Source: Chloroflexi bacterium RBG_13_53_26
GTDB lineage: Bacteria; Chloroflexota; Dehalococcoidia; UBA2247; RBG-13-53-26
Direction: 5' to 3'
Length of the DNA stretch: 22,095 nt
Assembly: GCA_001795035.1 (NCBI GenBank)
Contig: MGMW01000090.1
Coordinates: 1-22,095 of the forward strand
A program made the translations under genes and the position numbers. Positions 14,722 to 21,331 of the stretch are shown here, piece after piece (position 1 is the stretch's first letter; every line of letters starts with the position of its first letter). Below the pieces are notes generated by a model, which was not told the DNA's origin, did not search any database, and saw only the letters and a program-made list of their open reading frames with translations.

Positions 14722-15222
14722 ATGGAGAGTGTCCTGGAGCTTCTGGTCTCGCGCAGAAGTGTAAGGAAGTGGAAACCCGGTCCGATTGCTGAAGAGGACA
14801 TTAGAGATATCCTGGAAGCAGCGATGAATGCCCCATCAGCAGTGAATGAGCAACCATGGCAGTTCGTTTTGCTGAGCGGCAAAGTCCTTCAAGACTTTAT
14901 CAAAATCAACGGGAATACTCCCAAAGGCGCACCTCTGGGGATCCTTGTTTGCGGCGATAAGAAGTTGGACAAACTTGGGGGGTTCTATCTGCATGACTGT
15001 TGTGCTGCTACACAGAACATCCTACTAGCGGTTCATGCTAAAGGACTGGGAGGAGTCTGGACCGCCGTCTTCCCAAATGCTATTCCGGAAGTGCGCAAGC
15101 TACTGAATCTGCCAGAGCATGTCATTCCAGTTTCCTTTGTCCCTGTTGGATATCCTGATGCAACACGACCGAAACCAGCCAGTCGATACGACGAAACGAA
15201 AGTGCACAGGAATAGATGGTAG
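14722..15222 (+). CDS. Nitroreductase family FMN-dependent oxidoreductase
   Basis: NAD(P)H-dependent flavin reductase/nitroreductase, 166 aa, expected to act as a homodimer with FMN at the interface. The FMN phosphate-binding RRSVRKW is at residues 11-17, NAPSAVNEQPWQF at 36-48 is the second FMN/substrate segment, and GLGGVW at 108-113 is the conserved late motif. The terminal R-rich region (KPASRYDETKVHRNRW) supplies the usual C-terminal FMN-contacting basic residues. The length is at the short end of the family, close to the minimal nitroreductases. AAGGAGG lies 4 nt before the ATG. Physiological substrates cannot be inferred; members reduce nitroaromatics, quinones or flavins. It stands alone, convergent with a hypothetical gene. 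Confidence 0.9.
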   Translation: MESVLELLVSRRSVRKWKPGPIAEEDIRDILEAAMNAPSAVNEQPWQFVLLSGKVLQDFIKINGNTPKGAPLGILVCGDKKLDKLGGFYLHDCCAATQNILLAVHAKGLGGVWTAVFPNAIPEVRKLLNLPEHVIPVSFVPVGYPDATRPKPASRYDETKVHRNRW

Positions 15223-15251
15223 ATTCCTCGGTTGCGGCGCCTTGCAGCACT

Positions 15252-15590
15252 TCAGATGACACTCTGGAAGCTCACCCGGGAGGAATCGCTGATGCCCGGC
15301 CAGAGCAGACCGCTTATCTCTCTCTGCTCCACCGCATCGGTGATCGGTTCGATCTCTGACAGAGCCTCGCCCTTGTCGTTCATCCCGTATCTCCAGCGCA
15401 CCACGTAACCCTTCACGCTTATGCTTCCCACCCATGGAGTGCCGCTGCCGGTGCAAAAGGTGACATAAGTAGCCTCAGCGTAGTGGTAGAGGACTTTTCG
15501 TCCCTGGTATTCAAGTAGCCCTTCGCTCAGGGTGAATCGCCTCTCGTCCAGAACGGAGTCCTGCGGTGGATGGGCATACACATAGGCCAT
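15252..15590 (-). CDS. Hypothetical protein, 112 aa
   Basis: Not recognised. It has no signal peptide and no TM segment. The sequence alternates beta-like stretches (RRFTLSEGLLEYQGRKVLYHYAEATYVTFC, VGSISVKGYVVRWRYG) and an acidic end, suggesting a small, all-beta cytoplasmic domain. Two features support coding: GAGGTT lies 7 nt before the ATG at 15590, and the composition is protein-like with few rare residues. The single Cys is in TFCTGSG. It is convergent with the nitroreductase (29 nt between stops). 15591-15753 upstream holds no other gene that I can support. Confidence 0.6.
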   Translation of the reverse strand: MAYVYAHPPQDSVLDERRFTLSEGLLEYQGRKVLYHYAEATYVTFCTGSGTPWVGSISVKGYVVRWRYGMNDKGEALSEIEPITDAVEQREISGLLWPGISDSSRVSFQSVI

Positions 15591-15753
15591 AGCTGTTCAA
15601 CCTCACTCGGTTTCAATGATACTGTCGGTCATGGCAAACATCAAACCTTTGTAAGCTTGTGGGAATGGGAACAAAAGTCCGGTCCTTTTCGTCTCAATAT
15701 TAGATGTTGAAAACGGGTTAGCGCTCATCGTGCAAGTGGAGAGGAGCAGTCAA

Positions 15754-15966
15754 ATGCAGAAGAAGGTTGCCGGTGTTGCCCCCAGGGTGTACTACTACCG
15801 TGGACGTTACTGGTCCACCATGGCCTGGTCGAAGCTGAACAGGCGACCCGTGGACGGGGATGCCACGCTGGCGAAAGAGAAGCAGAGCAGCCATGAGAAA
15901 AGGGGTGAGGAAGGTTTGCCGGGTGCCTCAGGGCAGGTGGGTGAACCTACCACAGCGGCCAGTTAG
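15754..15966 (+). CDS. Possible small hypothetical protein, 70 aa
   Basis: Doubtful small gene. The ATG at 15754 has AGAGGAG 7 nt upstream. It reads MQKKVAGVAPRVYYYRGRYWS, then a hydrophilic, Gly/Glu/Ser-rich second half that looks low-complexity. No domain is recognised. The aromatic and basic start (YYYRGRYWSTMAW) resembles a short folded or nucleic-acid-binding motif. It is convergent with the methyltransferase (12 nt between stops). It may be a real small protein or chance. Confidence 0.35.
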   Translation: MQKKVAGVAPRVYYYRGRYWSTMAWSKLNRRPVDGDATLAKEKQSSHEKRGEEGLPGASGQVGEPTTAAS

Positions 15967-15978
15967 CAGGCTCCGTGT

Positions 15979-16785
15979 TCACCCCTTCATTGCCTTGGTT
16001 GTGGCCCACCTCATCTTGCCTGTCACCACCGTCTTCTGGCCCTCTGTCATGAAAGCAAAGTAGTTCTGCTCGAACTTCTTCAGCAGGTCCTTCTGCCGCC
16101 GGAATGCCAGATTCCCGTAGGCCTGTGCCCAGTGCGGGCCCATGGGCACGCTCTCTATCCCCTTCCGGTCGAAATTGAGCTCGTGTATCTGGCAGATATC
16201 GATGGAGAAACCCGCCGCCTCGTACAGTCCCCTCAGTTGCGATGTGGTGAAGAAGCGGAACTCGGGGCCGTGGGCCTCTTGAAAAGCCTCTTCTATTGCT
16301 TCGTTTAGCCTTCTGTCATCGCTGTCCGCTGGCTCAGACAGCACCGGGTCCAGCGAGAACAGATAGCCCTTGCGTTTGAGCACCCGGTGCAGCTCTGCCG
16401 TGGCTTTCTCGGGGCTGGTGAAGTGATGAAAGCTGAGCATCAGACAGGCCGAGTCGAAGGCCGCCGGCAGAAAGGGCAGCGTTTCGGCCATCCCCCGAAC
16501 CAGGAGGAAGTTGTCGATATTCTGCTTGGCTATTTTCTCCCTGGCTACTCTGAGCATGCCGCGGCCGGAATCAATGCCTACCACAGAGCCATGCGGCAGC
16601 TTCTTATGGAGAACCATACCCAGGCGGCCTGTGCCTGTGCCCATGTCCAGCACCCTGTCTTCCTCACGGGGTTTCAGGCCGTCTATGATTATGCTGGTCA
16701 TGTGGTCCAGCGCTCCCATTCTGGTCACACGCTGGTCAAACTGAAGTGCCTTGTGATAGTCCTGATAGTCAATCTCGTTGTCCAT
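15979..16785 (-). CDS. Class I SAM-dependent methyltransferase (UbiE/Methyltransf_11 type)
   Basis: Predicted SAM-dependent methyltransferase, 268 aa. Motif I is VLDMGTGTGRLG (residues 45-56), motif II ends in the acidic GIDSGRGML, the motif III area reads ETLPFLPAAFDSACLMLSFHHF, and post-motif HRVLKRKGYLFSLDP follows. These are hallmarks of the Methyltransf_11 fold. The C-terminal ~100 residues form a helical cap, beginning with the ADSDDRRLNEAIEEAF segment, that would select the substrate. I start at ATG 16785, with AAGGGG 9 nt upstream; a TTG at 16794 adds three residues. Substrate unknown: no quinone or cobalamin biosynthesis genes lie nearby. An extended -10 promoter is visible upstream. 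Confidence 0.85.
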   Translation of the reverse strand: MDNEIDYQDYHKALQFDQRVTRMGALDHMTSIIIDGLKPREEDRVLDMGTGTGRLGMVLHKKLPHGSVVGIDSGRGMLRVAREKIAKQNIDNFLLVRGMAETLPFLPAAFDSACLMLSFHHFTSPEKATAELHRVLKRKGYLFSLDPVLSEPADSDDRRLNEAIEEAFQEAHGPEFRFFTTSQLRGLYEAAGFSIDICQIHELNFDRKGIESVPMGPHWAQAYGNLAFRRQKDLLKKFEQNYFAFMTEGQKTVVTGKMRWATTKAMKG

Positions 16786-16857
16786 GGCAATCAACCCCTT
16801 CTAAGCTGCACAATGCTCGCTTTCAACCGAATTTGTCAGCTACCACGAGCTAATACA

Positions 16858-16866
16858 AGTATATCA
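16858..16866 (-). promoter_or_regulatory. Extended -10 element for the methyltransferase gene
   Basis: Minus-strand TGA followed by TATACT (16863-16858), 72 bp before the ATG at 16785. No convincing -35 hexamer at 17 bp. Confidence 0.35.
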
Positions 16867-16931
16867 CCGATGAGGCATCCCCCGCACAGTGCGCTCAATT
16901 TTCCGTAGGTGTCCGACAGTCTACCTCCTTT

Positions 16932-17014
16932 GTCATTGCGAGGCACAAAGTGCCGAAGCAATCTGAAAAACAGTGCTGCCACGGTCTGGGATTGCTCCAC
17001 TTCGCTTGCACTCA
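16932..17014. repeat. Palindromic dispersed-repeat-type element (GTCATTGCGAGG family)
   Basis: Left end GTCATTGCGAGGCACAAAGT continues to GCCGAAGCAATC; the right end runs GATTGCTCCACTTCGCTTGC then ACTCA. The two ends are largely complementary (GAAGCAATC against GATTGCT, CGAAG against CTTCG). This type of element is common between genes in several bacterial phyla. Its relation to mobile elements is unproven. Confidence 0.6.
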
Positions 17015-17040
17015 CTGGAGGTTCCACTGGGCGGATTTCA

Positions 17041-17116
17041 ATGTCATTGTGAGTAGCTCTTCCCAGACCGAAAAGACTATCCCTGTGTCATTGCGAGGAG
17101 TCCGCCTCAGGCGGAT
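17041..17116. repeat. Two further GTCATTG repeat fragments with a small palindrome
   Basis: A degenerate unit (GTCATTGTGAG) starts at 17042 and a better one (GTCATTGCGAGGAG) at 17087-17100. The second is followed by a 15-nt palindrome, TCCGCCT-C-AGGCGGA (17101-17115). A decayed version of the same palindrome (TCCGCCTCAGGTGCA) occurs at 17211. No gene overlaps. Confidence 0.5.
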
Positions 17117-17163
17117 CATCCCGCACCGTTTCGCCGTTGGCACCGATTCCCACCCGCATTGGT

Positions 17164-17187
17164 AGGGGCACAGCATGCTGTGCCCCT
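17164..17187. repeat. 24-bp perfect palindrome
   Basis: AGGGGCACAGCA followed immediately by its exact reverse complement. The GGGGCAC...GTGCCCC form resembles short palindromic intergenic repeats found in several phyla. It could also fold as a hairpin in RNA. It lies in the repeat-rich gene-free stretch. Confidence 0.55.
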
Positions 17188-17269
17188 GCGTGTCATTCCC
17201 CACCCCCTCATCCGCCTCAGGTGCATCATTACGCACGCCCTCTATATGTCATTCCGCACCTCGGCCAAT

Positions 17270-17295
17270 GTCATTCCCGTGCAAACGGGAATCCA
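17270..17295. repeat. GTCATTCC-type inverted repeat, copy 1
   Basis: ATTCCCGT (17273-17280), loop GCAA, ACGGGAAT (17285-17292), preceded by GTC and followed by CCA. Related to the copy at 19384 and to a fragment at 17248 (GTCATTCCGCACC). The stretch 16786-17412 contains no gene that I can support; reading frames across it are translations of these repeats. Confidence 0.55.
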
Positions 17296-17412
17296 GGGGG
17301 GGTGGCCATGGGTGGTCGTGCAAACACATGGAGAATCCACCTGATCGGGAGGGTATCGCGGTTGCTTGATACCGCTGGGTATGGCGTGCGACAATAGATA
17401 ATAGGCTCGGTT

Positions 17413-18006
17413 ATGACAGTCATAGGCCTTACAGGCGGTATCTGCAGTGGCAAGAGCACCGTTGCTGATTTTCTGGCCAGGTTTGGGGCGGTGGTATTGA
17501 GTGCCGATGCCATTGGCCACGAAGCCTTCAAACCCCATACCGAGATATGGCAGCGAGTGGTCGGTGAGTTTGGCAAGGAGATCCTGGCCGACGATGGTCA
17601 GATCGACCGCCGGAAACTGGGTGAGATTGTCTTTGATGACAGCGAAGCCCTGGCGCGATTGAATCAGATAATGCACCCTGGGATGCATCAAGTGGCCAAG
17701 GACAGGATTGAGGAGCTGAAACGGCAGGGCGTGAAGGTTGTCGTCCTGGAAGCGCCGCTTTTGATTGAGGCCAATTGGCTGGACCTGGTGGATGAGGTCT
17801 GGGTAGCTGTAGCCAGTGAACCCACGGTAGTGAGCCGTTGCCGCCAGCGCTCAGGGTTGTCCGAAGCCCAGGCGACGGCGCGCATTTCGGCGCAGACTTC
17901 TGTAGAGGAGAAGTTGAAGCACGCCGATGTTGTTATTGACACGGATGTCAGCCTGGGTGAGCTGGAGGCAAGGGTGAAAGACCTCTGGGAGAAGAAGTTT
18001 GCCTAG
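17413..18006 (+). CDS. coaE: Dephospho-CoA kinase
   Basis: Final step of CoA biosynthesis: ATP-dependent phosphorylation of the ribose 3'-hydroxyl of dephospho-CoA. 197 aa, normal length. P-loop GGICSGKST (residues 8-16); SADAIGHEA holds the catalytic Asp (D32); the LARLNQIMHPGMHQVAKDRI block and VVLEAPLLIEANW segment are diagnostic of CoaE, followed by the SRCRQRSGLSEAQATARISAQ lid region. No strong Shine-Dalgarno sequence (AGG a few nt upstream). The next gene overlaps its end by 8 nt, so the two are co-translated. It lies just downstream of the repeat-rich stretch, so its promoter may be inside 17340-17412. Confidence 0.95.
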   Translation: MTVIGLTGGICSGKSTVADFLARFGAVVLSADAIGHEAFKPHTEIWQRVVGEFGKEILADDGQIDRRKLGEIVFDDSEALARLNQIMHPGMHQVAKDRIEELKRQGVKVVVLEAPLLIEANWLDLVDEVWVAVASEPTVVSRCRQRSGLSEAQATARISAQTSVEEKLKHADVVIDTDVSLGELEARVKDLWEKKFA

Positions 18007-18604
18007 TCTGTGCGGGAAATTGGATAGGGAGAGCATCAGACGAACGCTCTCTCAGCGACACAAGGTCATTGAGAGGTTTGACGGCTATACCCCGTCGGCT
18101 GTTCTCATTCCTCTCTATGAGAGAGAGGGCGAGTGCTACCTGGTTTTCACCAGGAGGACGGAGATCGTGAATCACCACAAGGGCCAGATATCGTTTCCCG
18201 GCGGAGGCCGTCATCCTGAAGATCGTACTCTCATGGATACCGCGCTCAGAGAGTCCTGGGAGGAAATCGGCCTCAATCCCCGGGACGCAGAGGTTCTTGG
18301 TGAGCTTGACGATATTGCCACCTACACCACCAATTTCGTCATCTCACCCTTTGTGGCTGCTATTCCCTATCCCTATGAGTTTCGGCTGAGTCCCTACGAA
18401 GTAGAAGGGATCATCGAGGTTCCCTTGTCTGTGCTCCTTGACCAGAGAAACTTCAGCCAGGAGGTTGTTTCTCTTGGAGACCAGTTGATTCTCCAGTATT
18501 TCTATCGCCACGGCGATCAGGTGATATACGGGGCCACTGCCAGGATACTGAAGCAGTTCCTGGAGGCTGTGTTCACTAATGACAGGGCTGATACCAGCAT
18601 CTGA
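17999..18604 (+). CDS. Nudix hydrolase, CoA pyrophosphatase type (NudL-like)
   Basis: Predicted to cleave CoA or acyl-CoA to 3',5'-ADP and (acyl)-phosphopantetheine. 201 aa. It joins the CoA-specific signature (LVFTRRTEIVNHHKGQISFP, residues 48-67) to a Nudix box running GGGRHPEDRTLMDTALRESW then EEIGL (residues 68-92), with the metal-binding R84-E85 and E88-E89. The first signature is what separates this group from general Nudix enzymes. The start is TTG at 17999, overlapping the coaE stop, with GGGAG about 7 nt upstream; a later TTG at 18020 is possible. Overlap with coaE places a CoA-making and a CoA-cleaving enzyme under one control. Confidence 0.88.
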   Translation: MPSLCGKLDRESIRRTLSQRHKVIERFDGYTPSAVLIPLYEREGECYLVFTRRTEIVNHHKGQISFPGGGRHPEDRTLMDTALRESWEEIGLNPRDAEVLGELDDIATYTTNFVISPFVAAIPYPYEFRLSPYEVEGIIEVPLSVLLDQRNFSQEVVSLGDQLILQYFYRHGDQVIYGATARILKQFLEAVFTNDRADTSI

Positions 18605-18651
18605 ACATGCCATGACTCGTGCAGCGGCTGAGCACCGCAGAAGGAAATGTT

Positions 18652-19362
18652 ATGCTTTTGGCTAAGCGTGGCGAACGTCCAAAGTCGGAATTGCTCTTCG
18701 AACGCTTCTGTCAAGAGCGCGGAGTGAAGTTCGAACGCATTCCCGTTGTTCTCAATGTGAAAGGCGGGTGGACGCCTGACTGGGAAGCCTTCCCTTCTGG
18801 GAAACGGATTGTGGTTGAGATTGCTCAACTTGACCCGAACAAGAATGATTGTCGGTATTCGGGTGATCGGAGTGCTGGCATCATCGGGGCAGGAGGGACT
18901 ATTGGCCAGAGGATTCGTCAGAAGATAACAGATAAGGCCGACCAGTTGAAGGCCCGGAGCGCAGGAGTGGTGCCCGCGATGCTAGTCGTCTACAACAACA
19001 CAGAGGTTCGTTCGTACACTAGCCCTGAACACGTCCGTGCAGCCATGTTTGGCTTTGATACTTACCACATAGCGGTTCCTGCCGATCCCTCCAAACCGGG
19101 TTTGTTATTAGACCGCAAGTTCGGGAAGAGAGCGCGGATGACGGCTGAGTGCAACACGTCGCTGAGTGCTTTGGCAGTCCTGGAAGAGGGTTCTGCTGGT
19201 GATCTGACGCTAAGGGTCTATCATAACTTCTATGCGACCCCTAAGATTAAGATCAATGGGGCTGTGCTTAGGCTTGCGGACGTGGAACAGTACGCTCTGG
19301 AGCAGGCAATCCCAGGGCAGTTCCGGAAATGGGTCCGGATTGAGCATGGGCTGGCGGGATGA
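18652..19362 (+). CDS. Hypothetical protein with possible PD-(D/E)xK nuclease-like core
   Basis: Unrecognised, 236 aa, cytoplasmic. The N-terminal part has the sequence pattern of restriction-endonuclease-like folds: helix SELLFERFCQERGVKFERIP (E14), then TPDW with P42-D43, then strand RIVVEIAQ with E56 and Q58. In the classical motif the last position is Lys; here it is Gln, so catalysis is uncertain. The middle holds a Gly-rich GIIGAGGTIGQRIRQK segment and a VVPAMLVVYNN strand. The ATG at 18652 has AAGGAA 6 nt upstream; a GTG at 18619 would add 11 unsupported residues. No methyltransferase or other restriction component lies next to it. The fold call is inference from motifs only. Confidence 0.65.
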   Translation: MLLAKRGERPKSELLFERFCQERGVKFERIPVVLNVKGGWTPDWEAFPSGKRIVVEIAQLDPNKNDCRYSGDRSAGIIGAGGTIGQRIRQKITDKADQLKARSAGVVPAMLVVYNNTEVRSYTSPEHVRAAMFGFDTYHIAVPADPSKPGLLLDRKFGKRARMTAECNTSLSALAVLEEGSAGDLTLRVYHNFYATPKIKINGAVLRLADVEQYALEQAIPGQFRKWVRIEHGLAG

Positions 19363-19383
19363 AACTTGCATGAACTCCACCAT

Positions 19384-19410
19384 GTCATTCCGCACTTGAT
19401 GCGGAATCCA
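19384..19410. repeat. GTCATTCC-type inverted repeat, copy 2
   Basis: ATTCCGCA (19387-19394), 5-nt loop, TGCGGAAT (19400-19407), between GTC and CCA. It lies 21 nt after the preceding gene and might act as a terminator. It belongs to the same repeat family as 17270-17295. Confidence 0.55.
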
Positions 19411-19526
19411 CGTGTCTGATTTCCTAGGCCCAAACCAGCTTGTGTAACTGCCACATGGAGTCACATGACCCCTTCGCCTCAATCGTAGGGCACACATCGA
19501 GTGATTGGCCGACTGCCAATGATCCC

Positions 19527-20300
19527 TTAGTCCGCCAATGGTGCTGGACCCGCCAAGCTGGAGTGCTTCTCGTCCTGCCTTGAGACTATGCCGCGGACAA
19601 CAAGAATGGCCAGTATGGTTCGCGGTATGTCCAGAACATCGAAAACTAGACGTGCCCAGGTCCAGTTCAGCACGTCGGCCACTTCATCCCCACCACCGAA
19701 CGCGATGATCATGACTAAGGGCCCAATAACTCCAACCAAGAAGAGAATCCACCAGAACAGCACCCGTAGTGATAGCGGCGTGTCTTTCCACGAAAAGCCA
19801 TCTATCCTCCGTGGGTCACTCGCCTTCCAGATTTCCTGGACTACCAGGAATGGAAGGACGAGGTTGACAAAGGGGATGAAGAAACCTGCAATGGCCCAAG
19901 CTGGTGAGTACTGCAGGTTCCTGCTGCCCAGCCTTGGCAGGTTCCCATGAGTACGATAGATCCAGATGAGGAAGAAGACTGTCGTCACAATGAATGCGAC
20001 AAACTGAAATGTGCCTATTGCAGCCTGTACATCCTCATTGAGCTGCATGTCTCTTGAGCTGACGTAGCTTCCTGAGAGAAGGTTAATCAGAACTAGGTCT
20101 AGCACGATCGCAATGATGATGATGAGGATTACGATGCAGAAGAGTATGGTCAGGATGAGAGCAAGACGACGCGCGGACCTGTACGGCTCCGCATAGACTC
20201 CGCCGTGCCCGACGATAGCCGCCGTGCCTATTGCCACGCCACATCTTTGGCAGAACTGAGCCTGGTCGCTATTCTGCTGTCCACACCTGCTGCAGTACAA
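19527..20300 (-). CDS. Zinc-ribbon plus DUF4328 membrane protein
   Basis: 257 aa membrane protein of unknown function. The N-terminal zinc ribbon has C3, C6, C17 and C20 (YCSRCG...FCQRCG). TM1 is about 46-76 (very Ile/Leu-rich), TM2 about 97-115, TM3 about 135-153, TM4 about 178-201, TM5 about 222-239. The block from TM2 to TM3 (WIYRTHGNLPRLG, LQYSPAWAIAGFFIPFVNLV) and EIWKASDP at about 156-163 match the DUF4328 pattern. The soluble ribbon would face the cytoplasm. The start is TTG at 20300, with AGGA 6 nt upstream and the ribbon beginning at once. No function can be assigned; it is convergent with the hypothetical gene. Confidence 0.82.
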   Translation of the reverse strand: MYCSRCGQQNSDQAQFCQRCGVAIGTAAIVGHGGVYAEPYRSARRLALILTILFCIVILIIIIAIVLDLVLINLLSGSYVSSRDMQLNEDVQAAIGTFQFVAFIVTTVFFLIWIYRTHGNLPRLGSRNLQYSPAWAIAGFFIPFVNLVLPFLVVQEIWKASDPRRIDGFSWKDTPLSLRVLFWWILFLVGVIGPLVMIIAFGGGDEVADVLNWTWARLVFDVLDIPRTILAILVVRGIVSRQDEKHSSLAGPAPLAD

Positions 20301-20384
20301 GGAGATTCCTATTCTCTAGGTCGTTTGAGTATGGCTGCCACGGTACGTGCTACTACGGCAAGACACGTAGAAACCTGACCCAGA

Positions 20385-20390
20385 AGTATA
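20385..20390 (-). promoter_or_regulatory. Candidate -10 element for the DUF4328 gene
   Basis: Minus-strand TATACT, 84 bp before the TTG. A TTGTCG at 19 bp is a poor -35. Confidence 0.25.
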
Positions 20391-20525
20391 TCGCGTTAGG
20401 AAAACGACGCGACAATACCACGATGCTAGGCCGATGTCAATCCCTGGGCGCGGTGTGAAGTGAGACTGGCTACGGGGCTCCAGAATCTTCAGCTGCTTTG
20501 CAGAACTCCAAGCCCACCCCTTAGT

Positions 20526-20553
20526 ATCCAAGCTGAGGTTGGGGTGGTACACT
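20526..20553 (+). promoter_or_regulatory. 28-bp repeated promoter-like motif, copy 3 (NUDT19-like gene)
   Basis: Core TGAGGTTGGGGT (20534-20545), then GG and TACACT (20548-20553), so TGG-TACACT reads as an extended -10. It is 25 of 28 identical to copy 2. Only 22 bp separate the hexamer from the ATG at 20576, so the leader would be about 15 nt. Confidence 0.5.
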
Positions 20554-20575
20554 CAGTAGACAATGTGGATCTAGC

Positions 20576-21313
20576 ATGGTCGCCATACCGAGAGATGCCG
20601 CCACACTGATCCTATTGCGACAGGCAACCCAGCCTGGCTCCGGGATCGAAGTCCTCATGCTGCAGAGGCACGCCGATAGCGCTTTCATGCCTGGGGCCTA
20701 CGTCTTCCCCGGCGGTGTTGTGGAGGACTCCGACTATGCCCCTGAGAGTGAGCGGCTCTGCCGAGGGCTCACTTCTGCACAAGCCCACAGGGTCATACCT
20801 GACGTGTCTCCGCCTGAGAAAGCCCTTGGGTTCTTCGTGGCCGCCGTCCGCGAGGCCTTCGAGGAGGCCGGGATTCTTATGGTCTGCGGCGAACTGTCCT
20901 GCCCCGCATCCCTGACCGATGAACAGAAGGCGCGCTTCGCGCGCCACCGCAGCCTGGTACACCGGAATCCCCGTCTCTTCGCTTCGATGATTGAGAGTGA
21001 AGGTCTGAAGATAGCTGTGGACAACCTCTTCTACTTTGCTCACTGGATCACCCCGGAGGCCGCCCCCATCAGGTTCGACGCCCGTTTCTTCGTGGCGGCA
21101 GCCCCTGCGGATCAGGAAGCCTCATGTGATGAGTTGGAGACCACTGCCGCAAAGTGGATTTCCCCTCACCACCTGCTGGAGGCGCATCAGAGGGGGGATT
21201 TATACCTGCCTGTTCCTACCCTGTCCAGCGTATCCACTCTTGCCGGCTTCCGTAGTATTGACGAGGTAATGGCCTCAGCCCTTGCCAGAGTGATACACGT
21301 TGGCCATGGATGA
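20576..21313 (+). CDS. NUDT19-like Nudix hydrolase
   Basis: Nudix-fold hydrolase, 245 aa. In its family pattern the FPGG (residues 44-47) and REAFEEAG (92-99) parts of the Nudix box are separated by about 44 residues instead of the usual dozen, as in NUDT19/RP2p, a CoA diphosphatase of mammals. LMLQRHADSAFMPGAYVFPG is also typical of that group. Two segments, FARHRSLVHRNPRLF and LFYFAHWITPEAAPIRFDARFF, follow the expected order; the latter carries the conserved HWITP and FDARFF. This suggests (acyl-)CoA cleavage, making it the second CoA-directed Nudix in the window. The ATG at 20576 has no clear Shine-Dalgarno sequence, and the leader would be very short if the repeated motif is its promoter. 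Confidence 0.85.
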   Translation: MVAIPRDAATLILLRQATQPGSGIEVLMLQRHADSAFMPGAYVFPGGVVEDSDYAPESERLCRGLTSAQAHRVIPDVSPPEKALGFFVAAVREAFEEAGILMVCGELSCPASLTDEQKARFARHRSLVHRNPRLFASMIESEGLKIAVDNLFYFAHWITPEAAPIRFDARFFVAAAPADQEASCDELETTAAKWISPHHLLEAHQRGDLYLPVPTLSSVSTLAGFRSIDEVMASALARVIHVGHG

Positions 21314-21331
21314 TCCGGGTCCACCCTGCGC

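Noticed and set aside
15860..16063. 67-residue plus-strand frame overlapping the methyltransferase 3' end
   Set aside because: It overlaps both the methyltransferase gene and the better-supported small frame; hydrophobic content derives from the antisense of the methyltransferase C-terminus.
17012..17236. 74-residue minus-strand frame, and plus-strand frames across 16950-17397
   Set aside because: They are translations of palindromic repeat elements; frames are open on both strands for that reason and no ribosome binding site is seen.
16920..17340. CRISPR-like array
   Set aside because: Repeats are of several kinds, palindromic, unequal in spacing and not in direct tandem with unique spacers; no cas genes in the window.
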